In this document: positions 34,748-44,788 of the stretch, in pieces
Numbering within the stretch: the first letter of the stretch is position 1
Layout of the letters: every line of letters begins with the position of its first letter
DNA from: Clostridium sp. AM33-3
GTDB lineage: Bacteria; Bacillota; Clostridia; Lachnospirales; Lachnospiraceae
Reading direction: 5' to 3'
Assembly: GCF_003480315.1 (NCBI RefSeq)
Contig: NZ_QUIV01000005.1
Coordinates: 1 to 64,000, forward strand
DNA: 64,000 nucleotides
The notes under the pieces: generated by a model
The model's database searches: none
Told to the model about the DNA's origin: nothing
The model's input: only the letters and a program-made list of their open reading frames with translations
Translations under genes and position numbers: made by a program

Positions 34748-35732
34748 GTTTGTTTCTTCCTCCAAAGTAGTCATTACAGATATATGTTAATATTTTTTGC
34801 TGATCGTCTTCCGACTGACCGGTTCCGTCCTGCAGTTTCACCCACGGCGCATTCCCGTCATCCATGGCAATAAAACGCACATCCCGCTCCCGCTTAAACC
34901 AGGTGAGCTGACGTTTCGCGAAATGTCTGGTGTCGCGCTTAATGATGTATACCGCTTCCCCGAGGCTGATCGTTCCATCCAGATAATCCAGGATTTCCTT
35001 GTATCCAAGGCCCTGCATGGCCACCATATCCCGGGTGCAGCCCATCTCCTTTAAACGCTTCACCTCATCCACCAGTCCCTGCTCCATCATGACGTCTACC
35101 CGCCGGTCGATCCGCTCATAAAGCGCAGCGCGGTCCCGTGTCAGAACATAGTAATAGAGGTCATAGGGAGAGGTTTTCTCCCGTTCCCGTTTATTATGCT
35201 CGGAAATCTTCTCTCCGGTCAGCCGGTAATACTCGATCGCCCGGATGACACGCTTGACGTTGTTGGCATGAATGGCTCTGGCAGATTCCGGATCGATCTG
35301 TGCCAGCATCTGGTGCAAATGCTCCTCGCCTCTCTCTGCGGCAAGCTGCTCCAGCTCCTCCCGGATCCCGCTGTGGTCTTCATTTTCCGTAAAATCAATA
35401 TCATAAGCCAGCGCCTGGATGTAAAATCCGGTGCCTCCCGTTACAATAGGCACATGGCCGCGGCTGTAAATACCGGCCATAGCTTCCTTCGCCATAGCCT
35501 GGAATCTGGTCACATTGAACTCTTCCCAGGGCTCCAGCACGTCGATCAGATGATGAGGTATCCCATCCATCTCTTCCGGCATGATCTTCGCCGACCCGAT
35601 GTCCATATGGCGATACACCTGCATGGAATCGGCGCTGATGATTTCTCCCTTCAGCGCCCTAGCAAGTTCAATGGATAAAGCTGTTTTTCCCACTGCGGTC
35701 GGCCCGGTGAGAATGATCAGCGGCTGTTTCAT
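34734..35732 (-). CDS. miaA: tRNA dimethylallyltransferase
   Basis: A 332-aa enzyme that adds dimethylallyl to A37 of tRNAs reading UNN codons. GPTAVGKTALSIELA (10-24) is the P-loop, and DSMQVYRHMDIGSAK and the DMVAMQGLGYKEI helix follow. MiaB, which finishes the ms2i6A modification, is encoded 5 kb upstream in the same orientation. GGGGAG precedes the ATG. The gene follows mutL by 15 nt. Confidence 0.97.
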   Translation of the reverse strand: MKQPLIILTGPTAVGKTALSIELARALKGEIISADSMQVYRHMDIGSAKIMPEEMDGIPHHLIDVLEPWEEFNVTRFQAMAKEAMAGIYSRGHVPIVTGGTGFYIQALAYDIDFTENEDHSGIREELEQLAAERGEEHLHQMLAQIDPESARAIHANNVKRVIRAIEYYRLTGEKISEHNKREREKTSPYDLYYYVLTRDRAALYERIDRRVDVMMEQGLVDEVKRLKEMGCTRDMVAMQGLGYKEILDYLDGTISLGEAVYIIKRDTRHFAKRQLTWFKRERDVRFIAMDDGNAPWVKLQDGTGQSEDDQQKILTYICNDYFGGRNKHGIE

Positions 35733-35747
35733 AGCTGCTCCCCCCTG

Positions 35748-37844
35748 TCAGACAATTCGTTTAAACTTTTTCTCCAGTTCATATTTACTCATGGCAATGA
35801 TGGTTGGTCTGCCGTGCGGGCAGGCGTAGGGATTTTCCAGCCCAAGAAGCTGGTCGATCAGGGCGTCTGCCTCTGCCGCGCTCAACACATCATGTCCCTT
35901 TACGGCGGCCTTGCAGGACATTGATGCCACCTTTTCATAGATCATATCCGCATTCCGCGCCTGGGTATCCTCGGAAAGGCTGTCCAGCATCTCCATCAGA
36001 AGTTCCTTCTTCGCAATGGTAAACAGGTTATCCGGCACACCACGCACTGCATATTCCTTGCCTCCAAACGGCTCGATCTCAAATCCGATGTCCGTAAAGA
36101 TCTGCATGTTCTTCTCCAGCATCAGCGCCTCCCGGCTTCCCAAAGTCAGGATAATGGGAGGATGGATCTGCTGACAGGTATACTCTCTGGTTTTTAAGGA
36201 ATTCATGGTCTTCTCATACAGGACCTTCTCATGGGCCGCATGCTGGTCGATGATGTAAAGCTGGTCTTTAAACTCCACCAGCCAGTAAGTGGCAAACAGC
36301 TGGCCGATCAGCTTGTGGCGGCTGCGGGACCGGGGTTCGAGGAGCTTTTCCTCAAAGAGATCCAGCTGAACCGCAGGCTCCCCGGCTTGCGGCTCCTGCA
36401 TCTGCTTTGCTTCCGGTTCGCTGACTTTCGCCTCCTGCATCTGGCTTGCTTCCGGCTCCCCGGCTGACTCGGTTCTTCCTGGCTCCTGCTTTAACAGTGC
36501 CGTCAGCGCCTCGTTCACGCGATAACCGGATGGCTGCTGCAGTTTTTCTGACTGCTGTATTTCCTCCACCGGCTGTTCCGTGCGTAGAAGTCCGCTGCGC
36601 TCACTGCGGATCTGGGAGGTGGCCTTCAGCGCAGGCTGCTCCCCCGGCCGGGTTTTCATCCGGTATTCCTCCGGAGTCTCCCGCAGCACGATATGATCCG
36701 CGATGCTGTCTGCCATATTCCGTCTGGTGTCAAACAGACCGGCGCTGTCCTTCCTTAGCCGGTTCTGCTCAAATGGCTCCGGGATCGGGATCCGTTTTTC
36801 CGGCACGGATTTTCGTGTCCGCTCTTCCTCCACCAGTTCTACCTTCGGGATCAGTTCCTTATGGCGCAGCGCCTCAGCCAGGGTATCCCGCACCATGCGA
36901 AATACATTCTCCCCATTCTGAAAGCGCAGCTCCATCTTCGTCGGATGGACATTCACATCCAGAAATTCCGGCTCGATCTTAAAATGCAGCATGGTAAACG
37001 GATACTTGTGCTGCATCATAAACGGCCTGTAAGCCTCCTCGATGGCCTTCGAAATGATATTGCTCTTGATATATCTTCCATTAATATAATAATTTTCAAA
37101 GTTACGGTTACTCCTTGCAATGACGGGCTTTCCGATAAAGCCCTCCACACTGAAGGCTTCCCCGGTGACAGACACCGGGATCAGATTTGCAGTGATTTCT
37201 CGCCCGTAAACCGTGTAAATGATATCTTTTAAATTATGGTTGCCGGAAGTATGCAGCTTATTCTGATTATTCTGGATAAAGCGGATGGAAATCTCCGGGT
37301 GGGACAGCGCGATCTTCTCCACCAGATCCGCCACATGGGCCCCCTCCGTCATGGGAGTCTTTAAAAACTTCCGGCGTACCGGCGTGTTGTAAAACAGATT
37401 CCGCACAATGAACGTCGTTCCGTCCGGAGCGCCAATCTCCTCCAGCCCCCGCTCCTGGCCACCTTCGATCTGATAACGGTTTCCGGTTAAGGAACGGCTG
37501 GTCTTGGTGATCAGCTCCACCTGCCCAACCGCGGCAATACTGGAAAGTGCCTCCCCCCGGAATCCCAGGGAGGATACGGTAAACAGATCCTCCACAGACT
37601 GGATCTTGCTGGTGGAATGTCGCAGAAATGCAAGCGGGATCTCATCCTTTTCAATTCCGCAGCCATTGTCCGTAACCCGGATGAAGGAAATCCCTCCCTC
37701 ACGGATCTCCACCGTGACCGCAGTTGCCTTCGCATCGATCGCATTCTCCAGGAGCTCCTTCACCACCGAAGCCGGACGCTCAATGACCTCGCCGGCTGCG
37801 ATCTTGTTGATGGTATTCTGATCCAGTACATGAATGTTTGGCAT
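35748..37844 (-). CDS. mutL: DNA mismatch repair endonuclease MutL
   Basis: A 698-aa mismatch repair protein. The GHKL ATPase domain (1-330) carries IAAGEVIERPASVVKELLENAIDA (N-box), DNGCGI and GFRGEAL. The C-terminal half holds the endonuclease motif DQHAAHEKVLYE, so this MutL nicks DNA. A Glu/Gln-rich linker has an internal 13-residue repeat (see 36376-36464). The start ATG at 37844 has GGGAGG 5 nt upstream. mutS lies 21 nt upstream on the same strand, so the two are co-transcribed. Confidence 0.97.
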   Translation of the reverse strand: MPNIHVLDQNTINKIAAGEVIERPASVVKELLENAIDAKATAVTVEIREGGISFIRVTDNGCGIEKDEIPLAFLRHSTSKIQSVEDLFTVSSLGFRGEALSSIAAVGQVELITKTSRSLTGNRYQIEGGQERGLEEIGAPDGTTFIVRNLFYNTPVRRKFLKTPMTEGAHVADLVEKIALSHPEISIRFIQNNQNKLHTSGNHNLKDIIYTVYGREITANLIPVSVTGEAFSVEGFIGKPVIARSNRNFENYYINGRYIKSNIISKAIEEAYRPFMMQHKYPFTMLHFKIEPEFLDVNVHPTKMELRFQNGENVFRMVRDTLAEALRHKELIPKVELVEEERTRKSVPEKRIPIPEPFEQNRLRKDSAGLFDTRRNMADSIADHIVLRETPEEYRMKTRPGEQPALKATSQIRSERSGLLRTEQPVEEIQQSEKLQQPSGYRVNEALTALLKQEPGRTESAGEPEASQMQEAKVSEPEAKQMQEPQAGEPAVQLDLFEEKLLEPRSRSRHKLIGQLFATYWLVEFKDQLYIIDQHAAHEKVLYEKTMNSLKTREYTCQQIHPPIILTLGSREALMLEKNMQIFTDIGFEIEPFGGKEYAVRGVPDNLFTIAKKELLMEMLDSLSEDTQARNADMIYEKVASMSCKAAVKGHDVLSAAEADALIDQLLGLENPYACPHGRPTIIAMSKYELEKKFKRIV
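36376..36464 (-). repeat. 13-aa-period repeat in the MutL linker
   Basis: CTCCTGCAT recurs 39 nt apart (36393 and 36432), and the encoded unit is roughly GEPEAxQMQExxV. It lies between the ATPase and the endonuclease domain, where length is tolerated. Confidence 0.65.
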
Positions 37845-37865
37845 GTGTACCTCCCGCATTAGTCT

Positions 37866-40529
37866 TTATTTCTCGTTCCCGCTCCAGCGGTTCTTCAGCT
37901 TTGTCTGCATCCGGTACAGGGTATTCAACGCGTCGATCGGCGTCATATTGCCCAGCTCCAGATTTTTCAGTTCTTCGATGATATCGTCCTCACGCACCGT
38001 ATCAAACAGGGTAAGCTGGCTCATTTCCACATCATCCGGCTTCGGTACCGGCTTATGGCCCGCAGGCGCATTGCCTTCCGCAATTTCGCGGGTCCTTGCT
38101 GTCAGGTCGGAATCTACCAGCTGCTCCACCAGCTCTTTCGCGCGGCTGATCACCGAATCCGGTACTCCGGCCAGCTTTGCTACCTGAATACCATAGCTCT
38201 TGTCAGCCCCGCCCTTTACAATTTTTCGCAGGAACACAATGTCATCGCCCTGTTCTTTCACGGCAATGCAGTAGTTGGTGACACCGCTCATCAGACCTTC
38301 CAGCTCTGTCAGCTCATGGTAATGCGTAGCAAACAGGGTCTTTGCTCCCAGCAGCCGGGTGTTGCTGATATGCTCCACGACAGCCCAGGCAATGCTCAGT
38401 CCGTCAAAGGTACTGGTTCCGCGTCCGATCTCATCCAGGATCAGCAGACTGTTTCGGGTCGCGTTTCTCAGAATATTGGCTACCTCGGTCATCTCCACCA
38501 TAAAGGTACTCTGGCCGCTTGCCAGATCATCGGAAGCGCCCACACGGGTAAAGATGCGGTCACAGATACCGATATTCGCCTGGTCCGCCGGAACAAAGCT
38601 GCCGATCTGCGCCATTAGAACGATCAGGGCTGTCTGACGCATGTAGGTGGATTTTCCGGCCATGTTTGGTCCTGTGATGATGGAAATGCGGTTCCTGGAA
38701 TTATCCAGGATCGTGTCATTTGCCACAAACATATCATCCCGCATCATCTTCTCTACCACCGGATGACGGCCGCCCTTGATCTGAATCATGCCCTTTTCGT
38801 TGATCTGCGGCTTCACGTAGTTGCTTCGGGTAGCCACGACAGACAGGGATACGAACACATCCACCGCCGCAACGGCACGGGCTGTCTTCTGGATCCGCAC
38901 AACCTCTGCTGCAATGGCATCCCGTACCCCGCAGAACAGGTCGTACTCCAGAGAAAAGAGCTTATCCTCTGCTCCCAGGATCACATCCTCCAGGTTCTTG
39001 AGCTCATCCGTAGTGTAGCGCTCTGCATTGGTCAGGGTCTGTTTGCGGATAAAATATTCCGGAACCAGATCTTTAAAGGAATTCGTAACCTCAAAGTAGT
39101 AACCGAACACCTTGTTGTATTTGACCTTCAGGTTCTTAATACCGGTGCTTTCACGCTCTCTTGCTTCCAGCTCAGCCAGCCATGTCTTGCCCTCGGTCTT
39201 TGCATGGCGCAGGCGGTCTGCCTCCTCGTTGTAGCCATCCCGGATCATTCCGCCCTCACGGACCGTGATCGGCGGTTCCTCAACGATCGCGCGGGTGATC
39301 AGGTCCTCCAGATCTTCCAGCGGATCCAGCTCTTGTTCCAGCTCTTTTAAGGCATCCGATGTGAATTCACCCAAAAGCCTCTTGATATGCGGCACCATTG
39401 CAATGGAATTGCGAAATGCCAGCAGATCTCTCGGATTTGCGGTCTTATAGCTGATGCGTCCGATCAGGCGTTCCAGATCATAGACCGGATTTAAATATTC
39501 CCCCAGCTCTTCCCGGCTTATGTAATTTAAGTTCAGCTCTTCGATCGCATTCTGGCGCTTTAAGATATCTTCCCTGGAAATCAGCGGCTGCTCGATCCAG
39601 GTACGAAGAAGTCTGGCGCCCATGGCCGTGCGGGTCTTATCCAGTACCCAGAGAAGGCTTCCCCGCTTCTGCTTCTCCCGCATCGTCTCCAGAAGCTCCA
39701 GGTTTCGTCTGGTGGAAGAATCCAGCACCATGTAATTTCCGGTTGCATAAGGCACAATGGTAGTCAGGTGATCCAGTGTGCTCTTCTGGGTCTCATACAG
39801 ATACTGCAGTACGGCACCTGCCGCGATGACACCACAGTCATAGTCTCCAAGCCCCAGTCCCTCCAGGCTTCCCACCTTAAAATGCTCCCGCAGCACCTTG
39901 CGGCAGCTGTCATCCTGGAAAAAATGAGAATCCAGGGCTGATACCGTAAAGTGATACCGGTCCTTTAAATCCTCCAGGCTGATCCCGGACATGGAAAACG
40001 CATCGTTGCAGATGACTTCTGCCGGAGAAAATTTATTGATCTCATCAAACAGGGCACGGTCGGTGGAAACCTCCGTTACCAGGAAATCTCCGGTGGTGAT
40101 ATCTGCCACGGAAACCCCCATTTTATCTGCCAGGTAAACGATTCCCATCAGATAGTTATTCTTGGTCTCATCGAGCGCCTGGGCACTGGTAATGGTGCCC
40201 GGTGTCACCACGCGGATCACCTCACGTTTTACCAGGCCCTTTGCTAACTTCGGATCCTCCATCTGCTCTGCGATGGCAACCTTGTAGCCCTTTTGCACAA
40301 GACGGCTTAAATAGCTGTCCACAGCATGATAAGGAACGCCACACATGGGTGCGCGTTCCTCCAGTCCACATTCCTTTCCGGTCAGAGTGATCTCTAATTC
40401 CCTGGACGCGGTCAGCGCGTCATCAAAGAACATCTCATAGAAATCGCCCAGGCGATAGAATAAAATACAGTCACTATATTGTTTTTTGGTCTCCATGTAT
40501 TGGGCCATCATTGGTGATAATCCAGCCAC
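37866..40529 (-). CDS. mutS: DNA mismatch repair protein MutS
   Basis: An 887-aa mismatch sensor. The mismatch-binding domain contains FYRLGDFYEMF, and the ATPase has GPNMAGKS (620-627), with DEIGRGTSTFDGLS after it. It recruits MutL, encoded next. The start is GTG at 40529 with AGGAG 9 nt upstream; the miaB stop is three bases before it. The C-terminal segment after about 810 resembles the dimer/tetramer helix. Confidence 0.97.
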   Translation of the reverse strand: MAGLSPMMAQYMETKKQYSDCILFYRLGDFYEMFFDDALTASRELEITLTGKECGLEERAPMCGVPYHAVDSYLSRLVQKGYKVAIAEQMEDPKLAKGLVKREVIRVVTPGTITSAQALDETKNNYLMGIVYLADKMGVSVADITTGDFLVTEVSTDRALFDEINKFSPAEVICNDAFSMSGISLEDLKDRYHFTVSALDSHFFQDDSCRKVLREHFKVGSLEGLGLGDYDCGVIAAGAVLQYLYETQKSTLDHLTTIVPYATGNYMVLDSSTRRNLELLETMREKQKRGSLLWVLDKTRTAMGARLLRTWIEQPLISREDILKRQNAIEELNLNYISREELGEYLNPVYDLERLIGRISYKTANPRDLLAFRNSIAMVPHIKRLLGEFTSDALKELEQELDPLEDLEDLITRAIVEEPPITVREGGMIRDGYNEEADRLRHAKTEGKTWLAELEARERESTGIKNLKVKYNKVFGYYFEVTNSFKDLVPEYFIRKQTLTNAERYTTDELKNLEDVILGAEDKLFSLEYDLFCGVRDAIAAEVVRIQKTARAVAAVDVFVSLSVVATRSNYVKPQINEKGMIQIKGGRHPVVEKMMRDDMFVANDTILDNSRNRISIITGPNMAGKSTYMRQTALIVLMAQIGSFVPADQANIGICDRIFTRVGASDDLASGQSTFMVEMTEVANILRNATRNSLLILDEIGRGTSTFDGLSIAWAVVEHISNTRLLGAKTLFATHYHELTELEGLMSGVTNYCIAVKEQGDDIVFLRKIVKGGADKSYGIQVAKLAGVPDSVISRAKELVEQLVDSDLTARTREIAEGNAPAGHKPVPKPDDVEMSQLTLFDTVREDDIIEELKNLELGNMTPIDALNTLYRMQTKLKNRWSGNEK

Positions 40530-40532
40530 GTT

Positions 40533-42065
40533 TTAACTCTCCTGTCCTTCCACTTGCTTTCCCATGTAGTAAAATCCCTTAGACTCTTCCAGCCATACAT
40601 CCACGATCTTTCCGATGAGGCTTTCATCTCCCGGGAAATGCACTACCGTGTTATTGCTCAAACGTCCGGTCACATAGCCTTCCTTGTGGTCGTCCGGCAT
40701 CTCCACCAGAACCTTCTGTATCGTGTGAAGATCACGTCCGCAGACCTCGGAGGAAATCTCCTGGACTTCTTTGAGCAGGCGGTCAAAACGTTCCTTTACA
40801 ACTGCTTCCGGCACCTGCTCCATCGCTGCGGCAGGCGTTCCGGTACGCTTCGAATAAATAAAAGTGAAGGCGCTGTCATAGCGGACACGGCGCACCACAT
40901 CCATGGTTTCCGCAAAATCTTCCTCCGTTTCGCCCGGAAAGCCCACAATGATATCCGTGGTCAGGGCAATATCCGGAATAGCCGCACGAAGCTTATCCAC
41001 CAGCATCAGATAACGCTCCTTATCATAATGGCGGTTCATCAGCTTTAAAATACGGCTGCTGCCGGACTGCAGCGGAAGATGCAGATGATTGCAGACCTTC
41101 TCGCAGTCGCGCATGGCCTCGATCAGCTCATCGGAAAGATCCTTCGGATGGGAGGTCATGAAACGGATACGCTCCAGGCCTTCGATCTTGTTCACCTCAC
41201 GCAGCAGCTGTGCGAAGGTCATCGGCTCTTCCAGATTTTTTCCGTAAGAGTTTACATTCTGACCGAGCAGCATTACTTCTACCACTCCGTCTGCAACCAG
41301 TTTTTTGATCTCGGCTACAATATCCTCCGGTTTTCTGCTGCGTTCCCGTCCGCGCACGTACGGCACGATGCAATAGCTGCAGAAGTTGTTACAGCCAAAC
41401 ATAATGTTGACACCGGACTTAAAGGAATATTTCCGGTCCACAGGAAGCTCCTCCACGATCTTGTCCGTATCCTTCCAGATATCTACTACCATGCGGTTTT
41501 CACTCATCATGCGGCAGCATAACAGTTCTGCCAGTTTAAAGATGTTATGAGTACCAAAGATCAGATCCACGTAGGAATAACTCTTTCGGATTTTTTCAAT
41601 TACGGACGGTTCCTGCATCATGCAGCCGCACAGGGCGATCATCATGCCGGGACGCTTCTTTTTTAAGGTCTGCAGATAGCCAAGACGGCCGTACACCTTC
41701 TGGTTTGCGTTATCACGAACCGTACAGGTATTGTAAAGCACCAGATCTGCATTCTCGGATTCCACTTCCAGCAGGCCGATCTCTTCTAAAATTCCGCAAA
41801 GCTTCTCGGAGTCCCGGGCATTCATCTGACAGCCGAAGGTTGCGATGTGGAAGGTACCGTATTTTCCTTCTGCCTGAAGTCTTAAAAGCAGTTCACTCTC
41901 ATAGCGTCCTGCGGCCTCCCCGCTGTCTGCCAGACTTTCAAACTGCTGCTTCCATAAGATTTTTGCCTGTTCTATAAAATAGTACTGGCGTGCGCCATCA
42001 TCCTCCGGCGCCGCAGCACGGATCATTTCAAATTCCGGTGTTTCGTTCTGTTTGTATATTTTCAT
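40533..42065 (-). CDS. miaB: tRNA-2-methylthio-N6-dimethylallyladenosine synthase
   Basis: A 510-aa radical SAM methylthiotransferase. The N-terminal MTTase domain contains TFGCQMNARDSE, the radical SAM cysteines lie in GCNNFCSYCIVPYVRGRE, and a TRAM domain ends the protein. It adds a methylthio group to i6A37 made by MiaA. The N-terminal extension before the first Fe-S motif is about 70 residues longer than in E. coli. GAGG lies 5 nt before the ATG at 42065. mutS follows within a few bases. Confidence 0.95.
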   Translation of the reverse strand: MKIYKQNETPEFEMIRAAAPEDDGARQYYFIEQAKILWKQQFESLADSGEAAGRYESELLLRLQAEGKYGTFHIATFGCQMNARDSEKLCGILEEIGLLEVESENADLVLYNTCTVRDNANQKVYGRLGYLQTLKKKRPGMMIALCGCMMQEPSVIEKIRKSYSYVDLIFGTHNIFKLAELLCCRMMSENRMVVDIWKDTDKIVEELPVDRKYSFKSGVNIMFGCNNFCSYCIVPYVRGRERSRKPEDIVAEIKKLVADGVVEVMLLGQNVNSYGKNLEEPMTFAQLLREVNKIEGLERIRFMTSHPKDLSDELIEAMRDCEKVCNHLHLPLQSGSSRILKLMNRHYDKERYLMLVDKLRAAIPDIALTTDIIVGFPGETEEDFAETMDVVRRVRYDSAFTFIYSKRTGTPAAAMEQVPEAVVKERFDRLLKEVQEISSEVCGRDLHTIQKVLVEMPDDHKEGYVTGRLSNNTVVHFPGDESLIGKIVDVWLEESKGFYYMGKQVEGQES

Positions 42066-42094
42066 CTTTACCTCATTATTCACATTATGATATT

Positions 42095-42745
42095 TCAAAT
42101 TTTCTTCCCTGTACGGAAATCCACGCACTCGGACGGATCGTAATAGATCCGGTCCTCTGCCTCCAAAACTGCCCTTCCGTTCTCTACCGACACAATATTT
42201 ACCGCGCAGTTTGGCGGAACCTTTCCATGCCAGAAATCTGTCTTGTCTTCATACACATTGTGCAGGATACCCCTGCAGGCGCATCCATGGCTGGCAATCA
42301 GAATCGTCTTATCCTTCCAGTCCGGATTGCTTACCAGCTCATCCCAGAATTCCCTGGTACGGGCACAGAGCTGTGTGATCGTTTCTCCGTCTGCTGCCGT
42401 CTGAAAATGAAACGGATCCTGATAAAAGTCCTGAAAATGCTCTGACGGGATCTCAAAATTTGCTTTGCGGCAGCCAAGTCCTTCCCATGAGCCAAAGCTC
42501 AGTTCCTCGATCCGGGCATCCTCAAGCACCGGGACCTGCCTGCCCGCCAACACCAGGTCCGCTGTCTGCCTTGCCCGCTTTAACGGACTGGATATGGCAA
42601 GATCAAAGGGGACCTCTTTTAATGCCTCACCGGTGATCGTCGCCAGCCGGATGCCATTTTCATTTAACGGGATGTCTGTCTGGCCCTGAAGACGTCCCTC
42701 TGCATTCCAGGAGGTTTCTCCGTGCCGGATAATGTAAAGCTTCAT
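42095..42745 (-). CDS. Histidine phosphatase family protein
   Basis: A 216-aa phosphatase of the phosphoglycerate mutase-like superfamily. The catalytic His is in YIIRHGETSWN, and the second conserved His is in IASHGCACRG. The substrate cannot be told from the motif; candidates include phosphoserine, alpha-ribazole phosphate and small sugar phosphates. The start overlaps the proA stop (TAATG), and miaB starts 29 nt after its stop. Confidence 0.88.
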   Translation of the reverse strand: MKLYIIRHGETSWNAEGRLQGQTDIPLNENGIRLATITGEALKEVPFDLAISSPLKRARQTADLVLAGRQVPVLEDARIEELSFGSWEGLGCRKANFEIPSEHFQDFYQDPFHFQTAADGETITQLCARTREFWDELVSNPDWKDKTILIASHGCACRGILHNVYEDKTDFWHGKVPPNCAVNIVSVENGRAVLEAEDRIYYDPSECVDFRTGKKI

Positions 42746-44577
42746 TATGGTCTCACCTGCCCGTTTCCGTAGATAATATACTTCGTGGTGGTCAGCGCCT
42801 TTAAGCCCATCGGTCCTCTTGCATGAAGCTTCTGGGTGCTGATGCCGATCTCAGCGCCAAAGCCGAACTCTCCGCCATCGGTAAAGCGGGTAGACGCATT
42901 GACATAGACGGCTGCCGCGTCAATCCGGTTCAGAAATTCCTGGGCGTGATTGTAATCCTGCGTGATGATCGCTTCGGAATGACCGGTATTGTAACGATTG
43001 ATATGGCGGATTGCCTCATCCAGGGAATCCACCAGCTTCAGAGACAAAATATAGTCCAGATACTCCGTTCCCCAGTCCTCCGGCGTGGCTGCGGAAAACT
43101 CCGGCACGATTCCTCTTGCCGCCTCATCTGCCCGCACTTCCACAGACTTTTCTGCAAGACGCGCTGCCAGCAGCGGGAGAAATTCCTCCGCAATGCTTCT
43201 ATGTACGACCAGGGATTCGCAGGCATTGCAGACGCCGATGCGCTGAGTCTTGGCATTCTCGATGATGTTCAGTGCCATCTCAAAATCTGCCGTCTCATCC
43301 ACATAGATATGGCAGTTGCCTGTACCAGTTTCAATGACCGGCACAGTGCTGTTTTGAACGACACTGCGGATCAGTCCGGCGCCGCCACGCGGGATCAGCA
43401 CATCCACAAACTCATTTAGGCGCATGAACTCCGTGGTCACCGCCCGGTCTGTATCGGTGATCAGCTGCAGGGAGTCTTCCGGCAGTCCCGCACGGGAAAG
43501 TCCGGTCCGAAGCCATTTCACGATTTCCTTATTGGACTCAATGGCATCACTTCCGCCTTTTAAGATCACGGCGTTTCCGGTCTTAAAGCACAGACCGAAG
43601 GCATCGGATGTCACATTGGGACGCGCCTCATAAATCATGCCGACCACGCCAAGCGGCACACGCTTCTCGCCGATCAGAAGACCGTTTGGTCTTGGCTTCA
43701 TGGATGCCACCTCTCCCACCGGATCCGGCAGCCTGGCGATCTGCAGCAGACCATCTGCCATAGCCTGCAGACGATCCGGTGTGAGCTCCAGACGGTCGAT
43801 CAGTCCCTGGCTCATGCCGTTTTCCGATGCCCGTATCACATCCTCCTGATTTGCCGTCAGAATATCCTCTTCCCCATCGAGGAGTGCCTGGGCTGCCTGA
43901 CGCAGGCCTTCATTTTTCTCTGTAATACCAAGACTGTTTAAATAGGATGCCGCTTCCTTTGCGCGGACACCGATCACTCTCAAATCCATGCCTGATCCTC
44001 CTGTTATCACATAATCCATCGTCTTATCATGCTCCTCGACAGGGAGCCTGGAAAAAATCTGAAACGGATAGCAGACCGCCACCCGCTTATGCTCCGGCTC
44101 CTCCGAAAAGAAGCGGTCATAAAAGCCGCCGCCATATCCCATGCGGTCGCCTGCCCTGGTAAAGGCTGTTCCCGGCGTGATCACCACAGCCTGCGGGCAG
44201 CATGCTTTTTCGCAGTGCTCTTCCGGTTCCGGAATATTCCGAAAGCCCGGGACCAGGTCTTTTCTGCTCCGCACCAGATAAAAATCCATCCGCTCTCCGG
44301 CCACCCGCGGCAGCGCCACCAGATAGTTCTGCTGCCACAGCGCATCCATGAGCTGAAAGGTATCTGCCTCTCCACCAAATGAAGCATACAGATACACGGT
44401 ATCCGGGATCTTTTTTTCTGCCCGCAGGCGGCTTAAAAGCGCCAGTACCTGTTCCCGGATCTGCGCGTCCATAGTCTCTTTTCGTCCAATGGCTTCCGGC
44501 TTTTGCAGCTCTGCCCGCAGCATGCGGATCTGACTGCGGATCTTGTTTTTAAGACTGGGTATCTTTGATTCCGCCAT
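42745..44577 (-). CDS. proA: Fusion: 5-formyltetrahydrofolate cyclo-ligase + glutamate-5-semialdehyde dehydrogenase (ProA)
   Basis: A 610-aa continuous frame. Residues 1-192 are a 5-formyl-THF cyclo-ligase (MTHFS), with the diagnostic [10 protein letters not shown] (147-156) and the expected C-terminus [13 protein letters not shown] Gly-Gly-Ser-Gly linker (193-196) leads to Met197, which begins a complete ProA ([18 protein letters not shown] to the end) with the active-site region GVCNACESL (Cys450). ProA reduces gamma-glutamyl phosphate in proline synthesis. DNA encoding the linker contains AGGAGG (43997-44002), exactly 7 nt before the internal ATG (43989), so free ProA could also be made. 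The start at 44577 is preceded by GGAAAG. proB lies 200 nt upstream. Confidence 0.9.
   Translation of the reverse strand: MAESKIPSLKNKIRSQIRMLRAELQKPEAIGRKETMDAQIREQVLALLSRLRAEKKIPDTVYLYASFGGEADTFQLMDALWQQNYLVALPRVAGERMDFYLVRSRKDLVPGFRNIPEPEEHCEKACCPQAVVITPGTAFTRAGDRMGYGGGFYDRFFSEEPEHKRVAVCYPFQIFSRLPVEEHDKTMDYVITGGSGMDLRVIGVRAKEAASYLNSLGITEKNEGLRQAAQALLDGEEDILTANQEDVIRASENGMSQGLIDRLELTPDRLQAMADGLLQIARLPDPVGEVASMKPRPNGLLIGEKRVPLGVVGMIYEARPNVTSDAFGLCFKTGNAVILKGGSDAIESNKEIVKWLRTGLSRAGLPEDSLQLITDTDRAVTTEFMRLNEFVDVLIPRGGAGLIRSVVQNSTVPVIETGTGNCHIYVDETADFEMALNIIENAKTQRIGVCNACESLVVHRSIAEEFLPLLAARLAEKSVEVRADEAARGIVPEFSAATPEDWGTEYLDYILSLKLVDSLDEAIRHINRYNTGHSEAIITQDYNHAQEFLNRIDAAAVYVNASTRFTDGGEFGFGAEIGISTQKLHARGPMGLKALTTTKYIIYGNGQVRP
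43997..44002 (-). promoter_or_regulatory. Internal Shine-Dalgarno for ProA inside the fusion frame
   Basis: AGGAGG lies 7 nt before the ATG at 43989, the natural ProA start. The same bases encode the Gly-Gly of the linker. This suggests the two genes once stood side by side and that the upstream stop was lost while the ribosome site was kept. Confidence 0.7.
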
Positions 44578-44776
44578 ATTTCTTTCCAAGATCGGTAATA
44601 GTGCCGTCCTTTTCCCTGATCGAAATGTTATTTAAATGCGCTCTCATGTTGTTTTTGATAGACGCTATATACTCCTTGCGAAGTCTCGCCTGCTCTTCCT
44701 TTTCTTCCTCGGTCAGCCCCACTGCCTGGGATTTGTGGTAGAGGGCGTTGATGCGGTCGATACTGCTCTGATCCAT
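44549..44776 (-). CDS. DUF896 (YnzC) family small protein
   Basis: A 75-aa cytoplasmic protein with two helices ([21 protein letters not shown], then [14 protein letters not shown]), the YnzC/DUF896 pattern. In B. subtilis the relatives are under SOS control, but their role is unknown. GGAG lies 8 nt before the ATG. It overlaps the start of the cyclo-ligase-ProA fusion by 29 nt and follows proB by 12 nt, so it is inside the proline operon. The presence of a small DUF896 protein between proB and proA is unusual. Confidence 0.9.
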   Translation of the reverse strand: MDQSSIDRINALYHKSQAVGLTEEEKEEQARLRKEYIASIKNNMRAHLNNISIREKDGTITDLGKKYGGIKDTQS

Positions 44777-44788
44777 AGTGATTCTCCT

